Origin: RGIG1995 sp045658315
Lineage (GTDB): Bacteria > Bacillota > Clostridia > Oscillospirales > CAG-272
Direction: 5' to 3'
Length of the DNA stretch: 39,623 bases
Assembly (NCBI GenBank): GCA_045658315.1
Contig: JAZOUV010000054.1
Coordinates: forward strand, 1-39,623
The notes below the pieces were generated by a model. The model had not been told where the DNA came from. It made no database searches and was given only the letters and a program-made list of their open reading frames with translations. Below are positions 31,343 to 38,672 of this stretch, piece after piece. Numbering within the stretch: position 1 is the stretch's first letter; each line of letters begins with the position of its first letter. A program made the position numbers and the translations under genes.

Positions 31343-31612
31343 ATGCAGGCTGTAATAAGTGTAACGGGAAAGGATAATATCGGTATTGTTGCAAAAACTG
31401 CCAATATTTGTGCGGATTACAACGTTAATATTGCTGACGTTTCCCAAACTATTCTTCAAAATTATTTCGTAATGATCATGCTTGTGGATATTGATAATAT
31501 AAGCGTTCCTTTCAATGATTTTGTTGATATTATGTCCGAAATGGGTAAGCAGAACAATCTTGAGATACATACTATGCACGAAGATATATTTAACTCCATG
31601 CACAGAATTTGA
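31343..31612 (+). CDS. ACT domain protein
   Basis: An 89-residue protein made of one ACT domain (AVISVTGKDNIGIVAKTANICADYNVNIADVSQTIL, then YFVMIMLVDID). ACT domains bind amino acids or similar small molecules. It is encoded 12 bp ahead of the UPF0210 gene, and this pair is conserved in many Firmicutes and other bacteria, so the ACT protein probably regulates or assists its partner. GGAGG precedes the start. Confidence 0.9.
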   Translation: MQAVISVTGKDNIGIVAKTANICADYNVNIADVSQTILQNYFVMIMLVDIDNISVPFNDFVDIMSEMGKQNNLEIHTMHEDIFNSMHRI

Positions 31613-31624
31613 CGGGGGATAGAA

Positions 31625-32983
31625 ATGCTTAATATTCACGATATACAAGAAACTATAAATATGATACGTGACGAGAATCTTGATATCCGTACTGTTACTA
31701 TGGGCATCAGCCTTTTCGACTGCGTAAGTGATGACGAAAACAGGCTTAACGATAAGATTTACGATAAGATAACAAAAACTGCGGAAAAACTCGTCTCGGA
31801 ATGTGAGGTTATTGAGAAGCAGTACGGTATTCCGATTATTAATAAGCGTGTTTCTCTTACACCTATTTCGCTTATCGGCGGTGCTGTCAGCCCCGACGGT
31901 TACGTCAGAATTGCACACACGCTTGATAAGGCGGCTAAAACGCTCGGCATTAACTTTATCGGCGGCTTTGGAGCTCTTGTTGAAAAGGGTATGACGCTCG
32001 GTGCGGCAAATCTTATTGAGGCTATTCCTCAGGCTTTGGCTGAAACAAACCTGGTTTGCTCTTCGGTAAACGTTGCATCTACCAAGGCCGGTATCAATAT
32101 GGATGCACTTGCAAAAATGGGGCATATAATTAAGCAGGCAGCTTATCTTACAAGAGACAGAGATTCAATCGGCTGTGCAAAGTTTGTTGTTTTTGCTAAC
32201 GTTCCCCAAGATAATCCCTTTATGGCAGGGGCGTTCCACGGTGTAGGCGAAAATGAAAAAATTATAAATGTCGGAGTTTCAGGTCCCGGTGTTGTTGCAA
32301 GTGCAATCAAACGTGCAGGGAACTGTAGACTCGACGAACTTGCAGAGGTTATAAAAAAGACTGCATTCAAGATTACAAGAGTAGGTCAGCTTGTTGCTCA
32401 CGAGGCTTCGGCAAGACTCGGAGTACCCTTTGGTATCGTTGACCTATCGCTTGCTCCCACACCTGCAGTAGGTGACTCTGTTGCGTACATACTTGAGGGA
32501 ATGGGACTTGAAAAGTGCGGTGCTCACGGTACGACGGCGGCTCTTGCTATGCTTAATGACGCAGTTAAAAAGGGCGGCGTTATGGCTTCGTCTCATGTAG
32601 GCGGTTTGTCGGGGGCATTTATTCCCGTATCCGAGGACGCAGGTATGATAAGTGCGGCGGCAACAGGGGCATTGACACTTGAAAAATTAGAAGCAATGAC
32701 GGCCGTATGCTCGGTTGGTCTTGATATGATAGCTATCCCGGGTGATACACCTGAAGATGTTATCTGCGGTATTATCGCGGACGAAATATCTATAGGTGTT
32801 GCAAATACAAAGACAACTGCGGTAAGAGTAATTCCTGCTTACGGCAAGAAAGAGGGAGACAGCGTTGTGTTCGGCGGACTTCTCGGAGAAGCTCCCGTAA
32901 TGCACGTTAATACCTATTCGCCCGCAGTATTTATAAACCGCGGAGGACGTGTTCCTGCACCTATTCATAGTTTGAAAAACTGA
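31625..32983 (+). CDS. UPF0210 / PFL family protein (DUF711)
   Basis: A 452-residue soluble protein of the UPF0210 (DUF711) family, related in fold to the glycyl radical enzymes (PFL-like barrel) but without the C-terminal glycyl radical loop. Family-typical segments are ISLFDCVSDDENRLNDKIYDK, KRVSLTPISLIGGA, NFIGGFGALVEKGMT, VNVASTKAGINMDAL, and FGIVDLSLAPTPAVGDSVA. Length is normal. Biochemical function is unknown. It is co-transcribed with the ACT gene. Confidence 0.92.
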   Translation: MLNIHDIQETINMIRDENLDIRTVTMGISLFDCVSDDENRLNDKIYDKITKTAEKLVSECEVIEKQYGIPIINKRVSLTPISLIGGAVSPDGYVRIAHTLDKAAKTLGINFIGGFGALVEKGMTLGAANLIEAIPQALAETNLVCSSVNVASTKAGINMDALAKMGHIIKQAAYLTRDRDSIGCAKFVVFANVPQDNPFMAGAFHGVGENEKIINVGVSGPGVVASAIKRAGNCRLDELAEVIKKTAFKITRVGQLVAHEASARLGVPFGIVDLSLAPTPAVGDSVAYILEGMGLEKCGAHGTTAALAMLNDAVKKGGVMASSHVGGLSGAFIPVSEDAGMISAAATGALTLEKLEAMTAVCSVGLDMIAIPGDTPEDVICGIIADEISIGVANTKTTAVRVIPAYGKKEGDSVVFGGLLGEAPVMHVNTYSPAVFINRGGRVPAPIHSLKN

Positions 32984-33223
32984 AAAGTAACGAATTTGGG
33001 ATAATGATTCTTCGGCCTACTCGTTTAAATGAAGCTCGCAAAATGAAAGAAAGTGTCGGTGAAGTTAGGGTTAATACATACACTAATTAACCTGACAAAC
33101 AATACAAAAATCGTCTACTGTTATCCACCTTTTGTGAAAAAATCAAAAAAATTGTTCAAACAGCTTGAAATTTTTTTGAAAATAATATATAATAATAGCT
33201 AACATTTTATTTGGAGGAAAATT
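32984..33223. other. Gap between UPF0210 and the TRAP operon
   Basis: A 240-bp gap. It holds an inverted repeat GGTTAAT (33069-33075)/ATTAACC (33086-33092) and a promoter at 33165-33193. A 28-codon open stretch at 33005-33091 (starting MILRPTRLNEARKMKE) resembles a GNAT N-terminus but is too short to call. Confidence 0.4.
33165..33193 (+). promoter_or_regulatory. Promoter of the TAXI-TRAP operon
   Basis: TTGAAA (33165-33170), 17 bp, TATAAT (33188-33193), 30 bp before the start codon with TTGGAGG as binding site. Confidence 0.75.
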
Positions 33224-34177
33224 ATGAAAAAATTTATTTCTTTGGCATTGATGATTTTAATGCTTTTTGCTCTCGTAGCATGCGGTAATTCTACAACCAT
33301 GACTATGGGAACAGGTGGAACAGCAGGTACATACTACGGATACGGCGGTATTCTCGGCTCACAGATAAAGAGTTCTGCGGGAATCAACGTTAATGTTGTT
33401 TCTACAGACGGTTCTAAGGCAAACATCCTTGGTATTGATGCAGGAAACTATCAGCTCGGTACCGTACAGTCCGACGTTATGGCTTATGCTTGGGAAGGTT
33501 CACGTTCCTTTGAAAAAGAAGGTAAAATTGATTCTTTCCGTGTAGTTGGCGGTCTTTATGCTGAGGCAGTTCAGCTTGTAACTATGGATCCCGAAATCAA
33601 GACTGTTGCAGACTTGAAGGGTAAAAAAGTATCTATCGGTGCTGCCGGCTCCGGCGTTTACTTCAACGCAATGGACGTTCTTGCTGCTGCAGGACTTTCT
33701 GAGTCTGACATAGTTCCTCAGTACCAGTCATTTGCTGACTCTGCAGATGCATTGAAGGATAAAAAGATAGATGCTGCCTTCATTGTTGCAGGTCCTCCCA
33801 CTCCCGCAATTACAGAATTGTTCACGACCAATACCGCATATCTCATTCCGATTGACGGCGATATTGCTACTAAGCTCTTGAACGATTGCCCCTATTATAC
33901 CGTACACTCTATCCCCGCTAATACCTATGCAGGACAGACAGAGGAAGTTAAGACGGTAACTGTTAAAGCAACTCTTATCGTAAGTGCATCTGCTTCAGAA
34001 GACGATGTTTACAAACTTACAAAGGCTATATTTGATAACATTGACGCGATAACCGATGCACACGCAAAGGGTGCGGAGCTTTCTATTGAGAATGCTACCA
34101 GCGGTATGACTGCTCCTTTCCATGCAGGTGCAGCTAAGTACTTTGCAGAAAAGAGTGTAACCGTAGAAACAAAGTGA
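33224..34177 (+). CDS. TAXI family TRAP transporter solute-binding lipoprotein
   Basis: A 317-residue lipoprotein with lipobox ALVAC (Cys21). The mature part begins with MTMGTGGTAGTYYGYGGIL, the usual TAXI opening, and contains LKGKKVSIGAAGSGVYFNAMDVL and IDAAFIVAGPPTPAI. TAXI proteins bind substrates such as glutamate or dicarboxylates for the TRAP permease. Codon use is more biased than in the permease gene after it, fitting higher expression. A terminator-like hairpin lies before the permease. Confidence 0.92.
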   Translation: MKKFISLALMILMLFALVACGNSTTMTMGTGGTAGTYYGYGGILGSQIKSSAGINVNVVSTDGSKANILGIDAGNYQLGTVQSDVMAYAWEGSRSFEKEGKIDSFRVVGGLYAEAVQLVTMDPEIKTVADLKGKKVSIGAAGSGVYFNAMDVLAAAGLSESDIVPQYQSFADSADALKDKKIDAAFIVAGPPTPAITELFTTNTAYLIPIDGDIATKLLNDCPYYTVHSIPANTYAGQTEEVKTVTVKATLIVSASASEDDVYKLTKAIFDNIDAITDAHAKGAELSIENATSGMTAPFHAGAAKYFAEKSVTVETK

Positions 34178-34191
34178 TTCTATGATCATTG

Positions 34192-34236
34192 TCAATGCGG
34201 TTGTAGCGTATAATCGCCCAACCGCATTGATTTTTT
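34192..34236 (+). terminator. Intercistronic terminator/attenuator in the TRAP operon
   Basis: TCAATGCGGTTG (34192-34203) and CAACCGCATTGA (34219-34230) form a perfect 12-bp stem, with T6 after it. It probably lets only part of the transcripts continue into the permease gene, keeping the binding protein in excess. Confidence 0.75.
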
Positions 34237-34268
34237 ATGCTTTTTAATCTTCTGGAAAGGAATTTGAA

Positions 34269-36221
34269 ATGGCTTCTTTTAAGAAAAAGAAAGTGGCGGT
34301 AGATACAGAGCCGATGGATCTTGATTCTATTATGAAAAAATATGACAAGGAATCGACCACTCGTATCTGGGAGGGTATCCCGAAGATCGTCGTAACTTGT
34401 ATCCTTGCCCTTTTTTCTTTAATGTGTATTTACGTAACCTTTTTTGCAACCTGGCTTGATGAGTTAAGACTCACCACGTTTATGGCGTATATTATTTTTA
34501 TTGGGTACATAATATTTCCTGCTAAAAAAGGTGTACAAAAAACGAATTTTATTCCATGGTATGACGTTGTAATGATGCTTCTGGGCTCAGGGGCGTTTCT
34601 TTATTTTGCATTCAACGCAGGTGAGATCGTTGCACGGTATAATATCACAACCCTTGAGGTAATCATCGGTATTTTTGGTATTGTATCCCTTGTGGAGCTT
34701 TGCCGCCGAAGCGTTGGTCTCCCAATCATTTTGGTTGCGGGTACGCTATTGGTTTACGCTTTGTTTTGGGGACTTCATAATCCCGATTTCTTTGCACGAA
34801 TTACCGAAAGTGTACGAATATTGTTTTACTCCAAAGAGGGTGTGCTTTCAACACCCGTAAACGTATGCTCAAAATATATCGTTATGTTTATCATATTCGG
34901 TGCGTTCCTTGAGAGAACGGGAGTAGCAGATTTCTTTATCAATATCGCCAATGCTCTTGTCGGACGCTTTTCGGGCGGTCCCGCAAAGGTTGCGGTAGTT
35001 GCTTCCGCACTTGAAGGAATGGTGTCGGGTTCTTCGGTTGCAAACACGGTGGGCTCGGGTGCCGTAACCATCCCCTTGATGAAAAAAACGGGATATAAGC
35101 CCGAATTTGCCGCCGCAGCAGAGGCATCGGCTTCGACCGGCGGACAAATTATGCCTCCTATTATGGGTGCTGCCGCATTTTTGATGGCAGAGACGGTAGG
35201 AGTTCCCTATTCAAATATAGTAGTAAGAGCAATTCTTCCCGCAATACTTTATTTTGCAGGCGTATTTATAACAGTTCACCTTGAGGCTAAAAAAGAGGGA
35301 CTTCGCGGTATGACCAAGGAGGAGCTTCCTCGCTTGATTCCGCTTTTGAAAAAGACCTATCTACTTCTCCCTTTGATAGTTCTTATCTATCTTGTGGGAA
35401 CCAGCACACGTTCTATAGCTTATGCGGCGGTTATCGCGATTGGCGTTGCTATCGTAGTAAGCTTGTTCAATAAGGGAAACAGAATTACCCCTGCTCGTAT
35501 CTGGGAAGCACTTGCGGCAGGAGCACAAGGAATGATTACAGTTGCGGTTGCATGCGGAATCGCAGGAATCGTTGCGGGACTTATCAGCGTTACGGGACTT
35601 GCCTATATGCTCTTTAACAGTATTGTGGCATTTGCGGGAGATCATTTGATCATCGCTCTGTTCCTTACGATGCTTTGTTGTATAGTTCTGGGAATGGGCG
35701 TTCCCACCACCGCAAACTATTGTATTATGGCGGCAACCTGTGCACCGATTCTGGTTCAGATGGGTGTTCCGATACTTGCGGCACATTTCTTTGTATTCTA
35801 CTTCGGTATCGTAGCCGACCTTACTCCTCCCGTTGCACTGGCGGCATATGCGGGGGCTGCAATAGCTCAGGCAAATCCGATGAAGACTGCATTTACCGCT
35901 ACAAAGCTTGCAATTGGAGCATTTATTGTTCCATACGTGTTTGCCCTGAATCCAGCGATGCTTTTTATAGGAACAAACAGTATATTTGATATCATACTGA
36001 TCGTTGCTTCTTCGCTTATCGGTATATTCGCGGTTTCTGCGGCTCTCGAGGGATATATCCTCGAGCACATGGCTTGGTATGAGCGTGTTATGTCTATCGT
36101 GGGCGGTATTCTTTTGATCTACCCCGGTCTTGTTACTGATTTGTTAGGAATTCTCATTGTATCTTTAGTTATTATCGTACAGATTATTAAGCGAACGAAA
36201 AATAAATCGGTTTTGGCTTAA
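34269..36221 (+). CDS. TRAP transporter fused permease subunit (DctQM-type)
   Basis: A 650-residue membrane protein joining the small 4-helix and the large 12-helix TRAP subunits, the form used with TAXI binding proteins. The N-terminal 50 residues are cytoplasmic and charged. FSGGPAKVAVVASALEGMVSGSSVANTVGSGAVTIPLMKK and ASASTGGQIMPPIMGAAAFLMAE are hallmark loops of the large subunit (the DctM part), and LGMGVPTTANYCIMAATCAPILVQMGVP is the second repeat. Sodium-driven uptake is usual. About 17-18 helices. The last 50 residues carry an extra hydrophobic pair typical of the fused form. Confidence 0.93.
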   Translation: MASFKKKKVAVDTEPMDLDSIMKKYDKESTTRIWEGIPKIVVTCILALFSLMCIYVTFFATWLDELRLTTFMAYIIFIGYIIFPAKKGVQKTNFIPWYDVVMMLLGSGAFLYFAFNAGEIVARYNITTLEVIIGIFGIVSLVELCRRSVGLPIILVAGTLLVYALFWGLHNPDFFARITESVRILFYSKEGVLSTPVNVCSKYIVMFIIFGAFLERTGVADFFINIANALVGRFSGGPAKVAVVASALEGMVSGSSVANTVGSGAVTIPLMKKTGYKPEFAAAAEASASTGGQIMPPIMGAAAFLMAETVGVPYSNIVVRAILPAILYFAGVFITVHLEAKKEGLRGMTKEELPRLIPLLKKTYLLLPLIVLIYLVGTSTRSIAYAAVIAIGVAIVVSLFNKGNRITPARIWEALAAGAQGMITVAVACGIAGIVAGLISVTGLAYMLFNSIVAFAGDHLIIALFLTMLCCIVLGMGVPTTANYCIMAATCAPILVQMGVPILAAHFFVFYFGIVADLTPPVALAAYAGAAIAQANPMKTAFTATKLAIGAFIVPYVFALNPAMLFIGTNSIFDIILIVASSLIGIFAVSAALEGYILEHMAWYERVMSIVGGILLIYPGLVTDLLGILIVSLVIIVQIIKRTKNKSVLA

Positions 36222-36224
36222 AAT

Positions 36225-36262
36225 AAAAGGAGTACAAACATTTTTGTTTGTGCTCCTTTTTG
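36225..36262 (+). terminator. Terminator of the TRAP operon
   Basis: AAAAGGAGTACAAACA (36225-36240), TTTT loop, TGTTTGTGCTCCTTTT (36245-36260), one mismatch. Confidence 0.88.
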
Positions 36263-36273
36263 TTAAATACAAC

Positions 36274-36306
36274 ATAGAGTATATGGGCGAAGCCCATATA
36301 CTCTAT
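36274..36306. repeat. Perfect 15-bp palindrome with a GAA loop
   Basis: ATAGAGTATATGGGC (36274-36288), GAA, GCCCATATACTCTAT (36292-36306). The tip GCGAAGC is a very stable DNA hairpin. It is not followed by a T run, so it is not a terminator; it looks like a small palindromic repeat element. Confidence 0.65.
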
Positions 36307-36383
36307 AATTAGCTTGTTTTTTAATTAATTCCAAACAGTACAAGAGACCGTTATTTAATACTATAAAAATATTTCAATTATTA

Positions 36384-37232
36384 TTAATATGTCATTGAAT
36401 GAACAGCGTTAAATGTCTTTCCGGGAGCAAGCTTCTGAATGCCTACCTTTGTTTCAAAAATGTAATCCGTGTCGTCAAAGTCGGGGAAGCCAAACCAAGG
36501 CTCAACGCAAACATAAGGGGCTCCGGGAAGTGTCCAAATAAGAAGGTTTTCAAATCCCGTGAAATCAACTTTAACGTTGAGAGAACCGTCATTTTTCTTT
36601 ATTGTAAGTCCGTCGAAGTCAATATCCTTAAATACAAGAGCGTCAACCTTGAAATATTCGTTTTTGAGAGGAAGGGTGTTGGAGTTTTCGACGATTCTTG
36701 TCGTCTCGTGGTTAACGATAGGACCTACGACTGTGTAAGAATCAAGTGTAACATTCTTGTCAAATTCAACGTAGAAGTTTTCAATGCCGCCTTCACATAC
36801 GTAGCTTTCGTGGCCGCCTACGGAGAAGTACATATCGTAGTCGTTTTTGTTTGTAACGATATATTCAACGTTGATAGTTCTGCCCACGAGGTCGTACTTA
36901 ACCTTAAATTCAAAAGCGAAGGGGTAGTTTTTGAGTGTTTCTTCTGTTTCAGTAAGCGTGAATACAGCAGAAGATTCGCTGAGCTTTTCAGCCTTGTATT
37001 CCATAAGCTTTGCAAAACCGTGACTGCCGAGAGAATATTCATTGCCCTTGTAAATATACTTATTGTCGCGGAGTCTTCCGCAGATGGGGAAAAGGTGAGG
37101 ACCTCTGCCTTTCCAAAATGTAGGGTCGCCCTGCCATGTGCATTCTCTGCCTTCCTTTGTGATAACTGACTGAACTTCAGCCCCGAGTTCCTTTATTTGA
37201 ACCTTAAGTTCTTCGTTTTGCAAATATATCAT
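36384..37232 (-). CDS. Aldose 1-epimerase family protein (LacX-like)
   Basis: A 282-residue cytoplasmic protein with the galactose-mutarotase-like beta-sandwich fold. GRGPHLFPICGRLRDNKY is the sugar-binding stretch, GSHGFAKLMEY carries the conserved His, and VCVEPWFGFPD carries the conserved catalytic-type Glu. Members interconvert the anomers of aldoses or hexose-6-phosphates. It is closest to the LacX/YihR-like branch, which is not tied to one operon type. A promoter on the minus strand (TGGACA, 17 bp, TATAAT, 37279-37307) serves it alone. Confidence 0.88.
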   Translation of the reverse strand: MIYLQNEELKVQIKELGAEVQSVITKEGRECTWQGDPTFWKGRGPHLFPICGRLRDNKYIYKGNEYSLGSHGFAKLMEYKAEKLSESSAVFTLTETEETLKNYPFAFEFKVKYDLVGRTINVEYIVTNKNDYDMYFSVGGHESYVCEGGIENFYVEFDKNVTLDSYTVVGPIVNHETTRIVENSNTLPLKNEYFKVDALVFKDIDFDGLTIKKNDGSLNVKVDFTGFENLLIWTLPGAPYVCVEPWFGFPDFDDTDYIFETKVGIQKLAPGKTFNAVHSMTY

Positions 37233-37278
37233 GGTAATATATACCTCTCTTTATGTATATGTATTTTCGTTTGAGCCA

Positions 37279-37307
37279 ATTATATCACGAAAATTTTTGT
37301 TTGTCCA
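37279..37307 (-). promoter_or_regulatory. Promoter of the epimerase gene
   Basis: On the minus strand, TGGACA (37302-37307), 17 bp, TATAAT (37279-37284). Confidence 0.65.
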
Positions 37308-37335
37308 CGAAATTGTAAATTTTATTGCCAATTTA

Positions 37336-37365
37336 TTGAAATAATAGCCTAAAAAGTAGTATAAT
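37336..37365 (+). promoter_or_regulatory. Promoter of the LRR lipoprotein
   Basis: TTGAAA (37336-37341), 18 bp, TATAAT (37360-37365). Confidence 0.65.
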
Positions 37366-37399
37366 AACTGCGATGATTATTTTGCACAAAGGTGGATAT

Positions 37400-38314
37400 A
37401 TGAAAAGAAAGGTTTTATTTTTTGTCTTAACGGCAATAGCCTTAATATGTATATTGGCTTCTTGCGGAGAAAAAGGTGATTTTATCTATGAAAGCGTCGA
37501 GGGCGGCATAGCGATAAAAGGCTATTCGGGCGAAAATATGAACGTTGTAATTCCCGAGACTATAAATGGAAAAAACGTCGTTGAAATAGGCGAAGCGGCA
37601 TTTGATGCAACTTTGATTGAAAGCGTGGTTATACCCGAAAGCGTAACGAAGATAGGTGAATATGCATTTAGACGTTGCGGAAAGCTAACTTCCGTTACAA
37701 TAAAAGGTGATGTCGAGATTATTGAAAAAGGAACATTTAACTTCTGCGGAGAGTTACTAAATATAACTCTTCCCGACACGGTTAAAGCTATTAAAGATAA
37801 TGCGTTTGGAATGTCGGCAATTACCCAAATTACCTTGCCTGATTCTGTGAAAACTTTGGGCGATATGGTTTTTTATAATTGCGGCTCTTTGAAATCGTTA
37901 AAAGGCGGCGAGGAGCTTGAGGTTATAGGCGGAGCGTGTTTCTCGGGCTGTACTTTATTAAATGAGATTACTCTTAGCGACTCTTTGAAGACGATAGGCG
38001 AAATGGCATTTGCCGGTTGTTCATTTACGAGCGTAGATATTCCCGACGGAGTTGAAGTGTTGGAATCTACTGTGTTTGCCGGTTGTTCGTTTACGGAATA
38101 TACCGTATCTTCGGGAATCAATACGATAAAATACAAGGCGTTTGCCGATTGTAAAGACTTGAAAAAAATATACATTCCCGAAACTGTTGAAAATATAGAA
38201 ACCGATGCATTTTTTGGAACGAAAGACCTTGTTATATGCGGCGTAAGAGATTCCGAAGCCGAGATATTTGCCGACACCTATGGCTTCAAATTTGAAGAAT
38301 ATAATTTTGGATAA
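37400..38314 (+). CDS. Leucine-rich repeat (BspA-like, LRR_5) lipoprotein
   Basis: A 304-residue surface lipoprotein. The signal peptide ends in ILASC (Cys20). From about residue 40 onward there are some nine BspA-type repeats of about 22 residues, each with a pattern like ITLPDSVKTLGDMVFYNCGSL, with the I-G/E-x-x-A-F-x-x-C core. Such repeats give a solenoid used for adhesion or binding, and are common in gut and oral bacteria. No wall-anchor motif is seen, so anchoring is by the lipid. The start ATG at 37400 has AAAGGTGG upstream. A 21-bp perfect terminator follows. Confidence 0.88.
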   Translation: MKRKVLFFVLTAIALICILASCGEKGDFIYESVEGGIAIKGYSGENMNVVIPETINGKNVVEIGEAAFDATLIESVVIPESVTKIGEYAFRRCGKLTSVTIKGDVEIIEKGTFNFCGELLNITLPDTVKAIKDNAFGMSAITQITLPDSVKTLGDMVFYNCGSLKSLKGGEELEVIGGACFSGCTLLNEITLSDSLKTIGEMAFAGCSFTSVDIPDGVEVLESTVFAGCSFTEYTVSSGINTIKYKAFADCKDLKKIYIPETVENIETDAFFGTKDLVICGVRDSEAEIFADTYGFKFEEYNFG

Positions 38315-38363
38315 AACAAGAGCTGTGTGTGGGCTTTTTCCCACACACAGCTCTTGTTTTATT
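38313..38363. terminator. Perfect 21-bp bidirectional terminator
   Basis: The arms at 38313-38333 and 38340-38360 are exact complements (AAAACAAGAGCTG… and …CAGCTCTTGTTTT) around CTTTTT. A and T tracts at the ends allow use in both directions. The stop codons of the LRR gene and of the XRE remnant lie at its edges. Confidence 0.88.
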
Positions 38364-38550
38364 TTGTTAATCTTTGTATATTTGATAATATAAGCGACAT
38401 ATCATCAAAATTTAACTTTTTTAATTCGGTTATTACATTCTGGAGTAAAATAGGGTCATCGGTTTCCATATCAAAAAATTGCGAGGGCGTTATTTCAAAA
38501 TATTTGCAGATTTCCAAAAACTCTTTCATTGGCGAACTGGAGTAATCTTT
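38359..38550 (-). pseudogene. C-terminal remnant of an XRE-type regulator
   Basis: On the minus strand an open stretch reads KDYSSSPMKEFLEICKYFEI then TPSQFFDMETDDPILLQNVI and ends LSNIQRLTK at 38359. This is the last helix of an XRE HTH (the '…SLPSMKEFFxICEYLxITPxEFF' part) with its short C-terminal tail. A stop codon (TAA, 38551-38553) cuts it upstream, and no HTH recognition helix is found before it, so the N-terminal half is missing. A free 56-residue protein from the ATG at 38529 is possible but lacks a clear binding site. It lies next to the methylase gene and may be the remains of a control protein. Confidence 0.65.
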
Positions 38551-38672
38551 TTATCTATTTTTTTGATAAAGCAAAAAAATGTACAATTATTTTTGGAAAT
38601 GGTATTGCTATTATTCGAGGTTTAGAATATAATGTTATATAAGCACAAACCCAATGTGTTAAGGAGGTTGTT

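Noticed and set aside
31253..32125. A 290-codon open frame antisense to the ACT and UPF0210 genes
   Set aside because: It crosses two real genes on the other strand and has no ribosome binding site or family resemblance.
33005..33091. 28-codon frame resembling a GNAT acetyltransferase N-terminus
   Set aside because: Too short, no binding site, and the resemblance rests on a dozen residues.
36399..37169. A 256-codon open frame antisense to the epimerase gene
   Set aside because: It mirrors the codons of the well-supported epimerase, has no recognised domain, and is Cys/Val/Phe-rich in the way shadow frames are.
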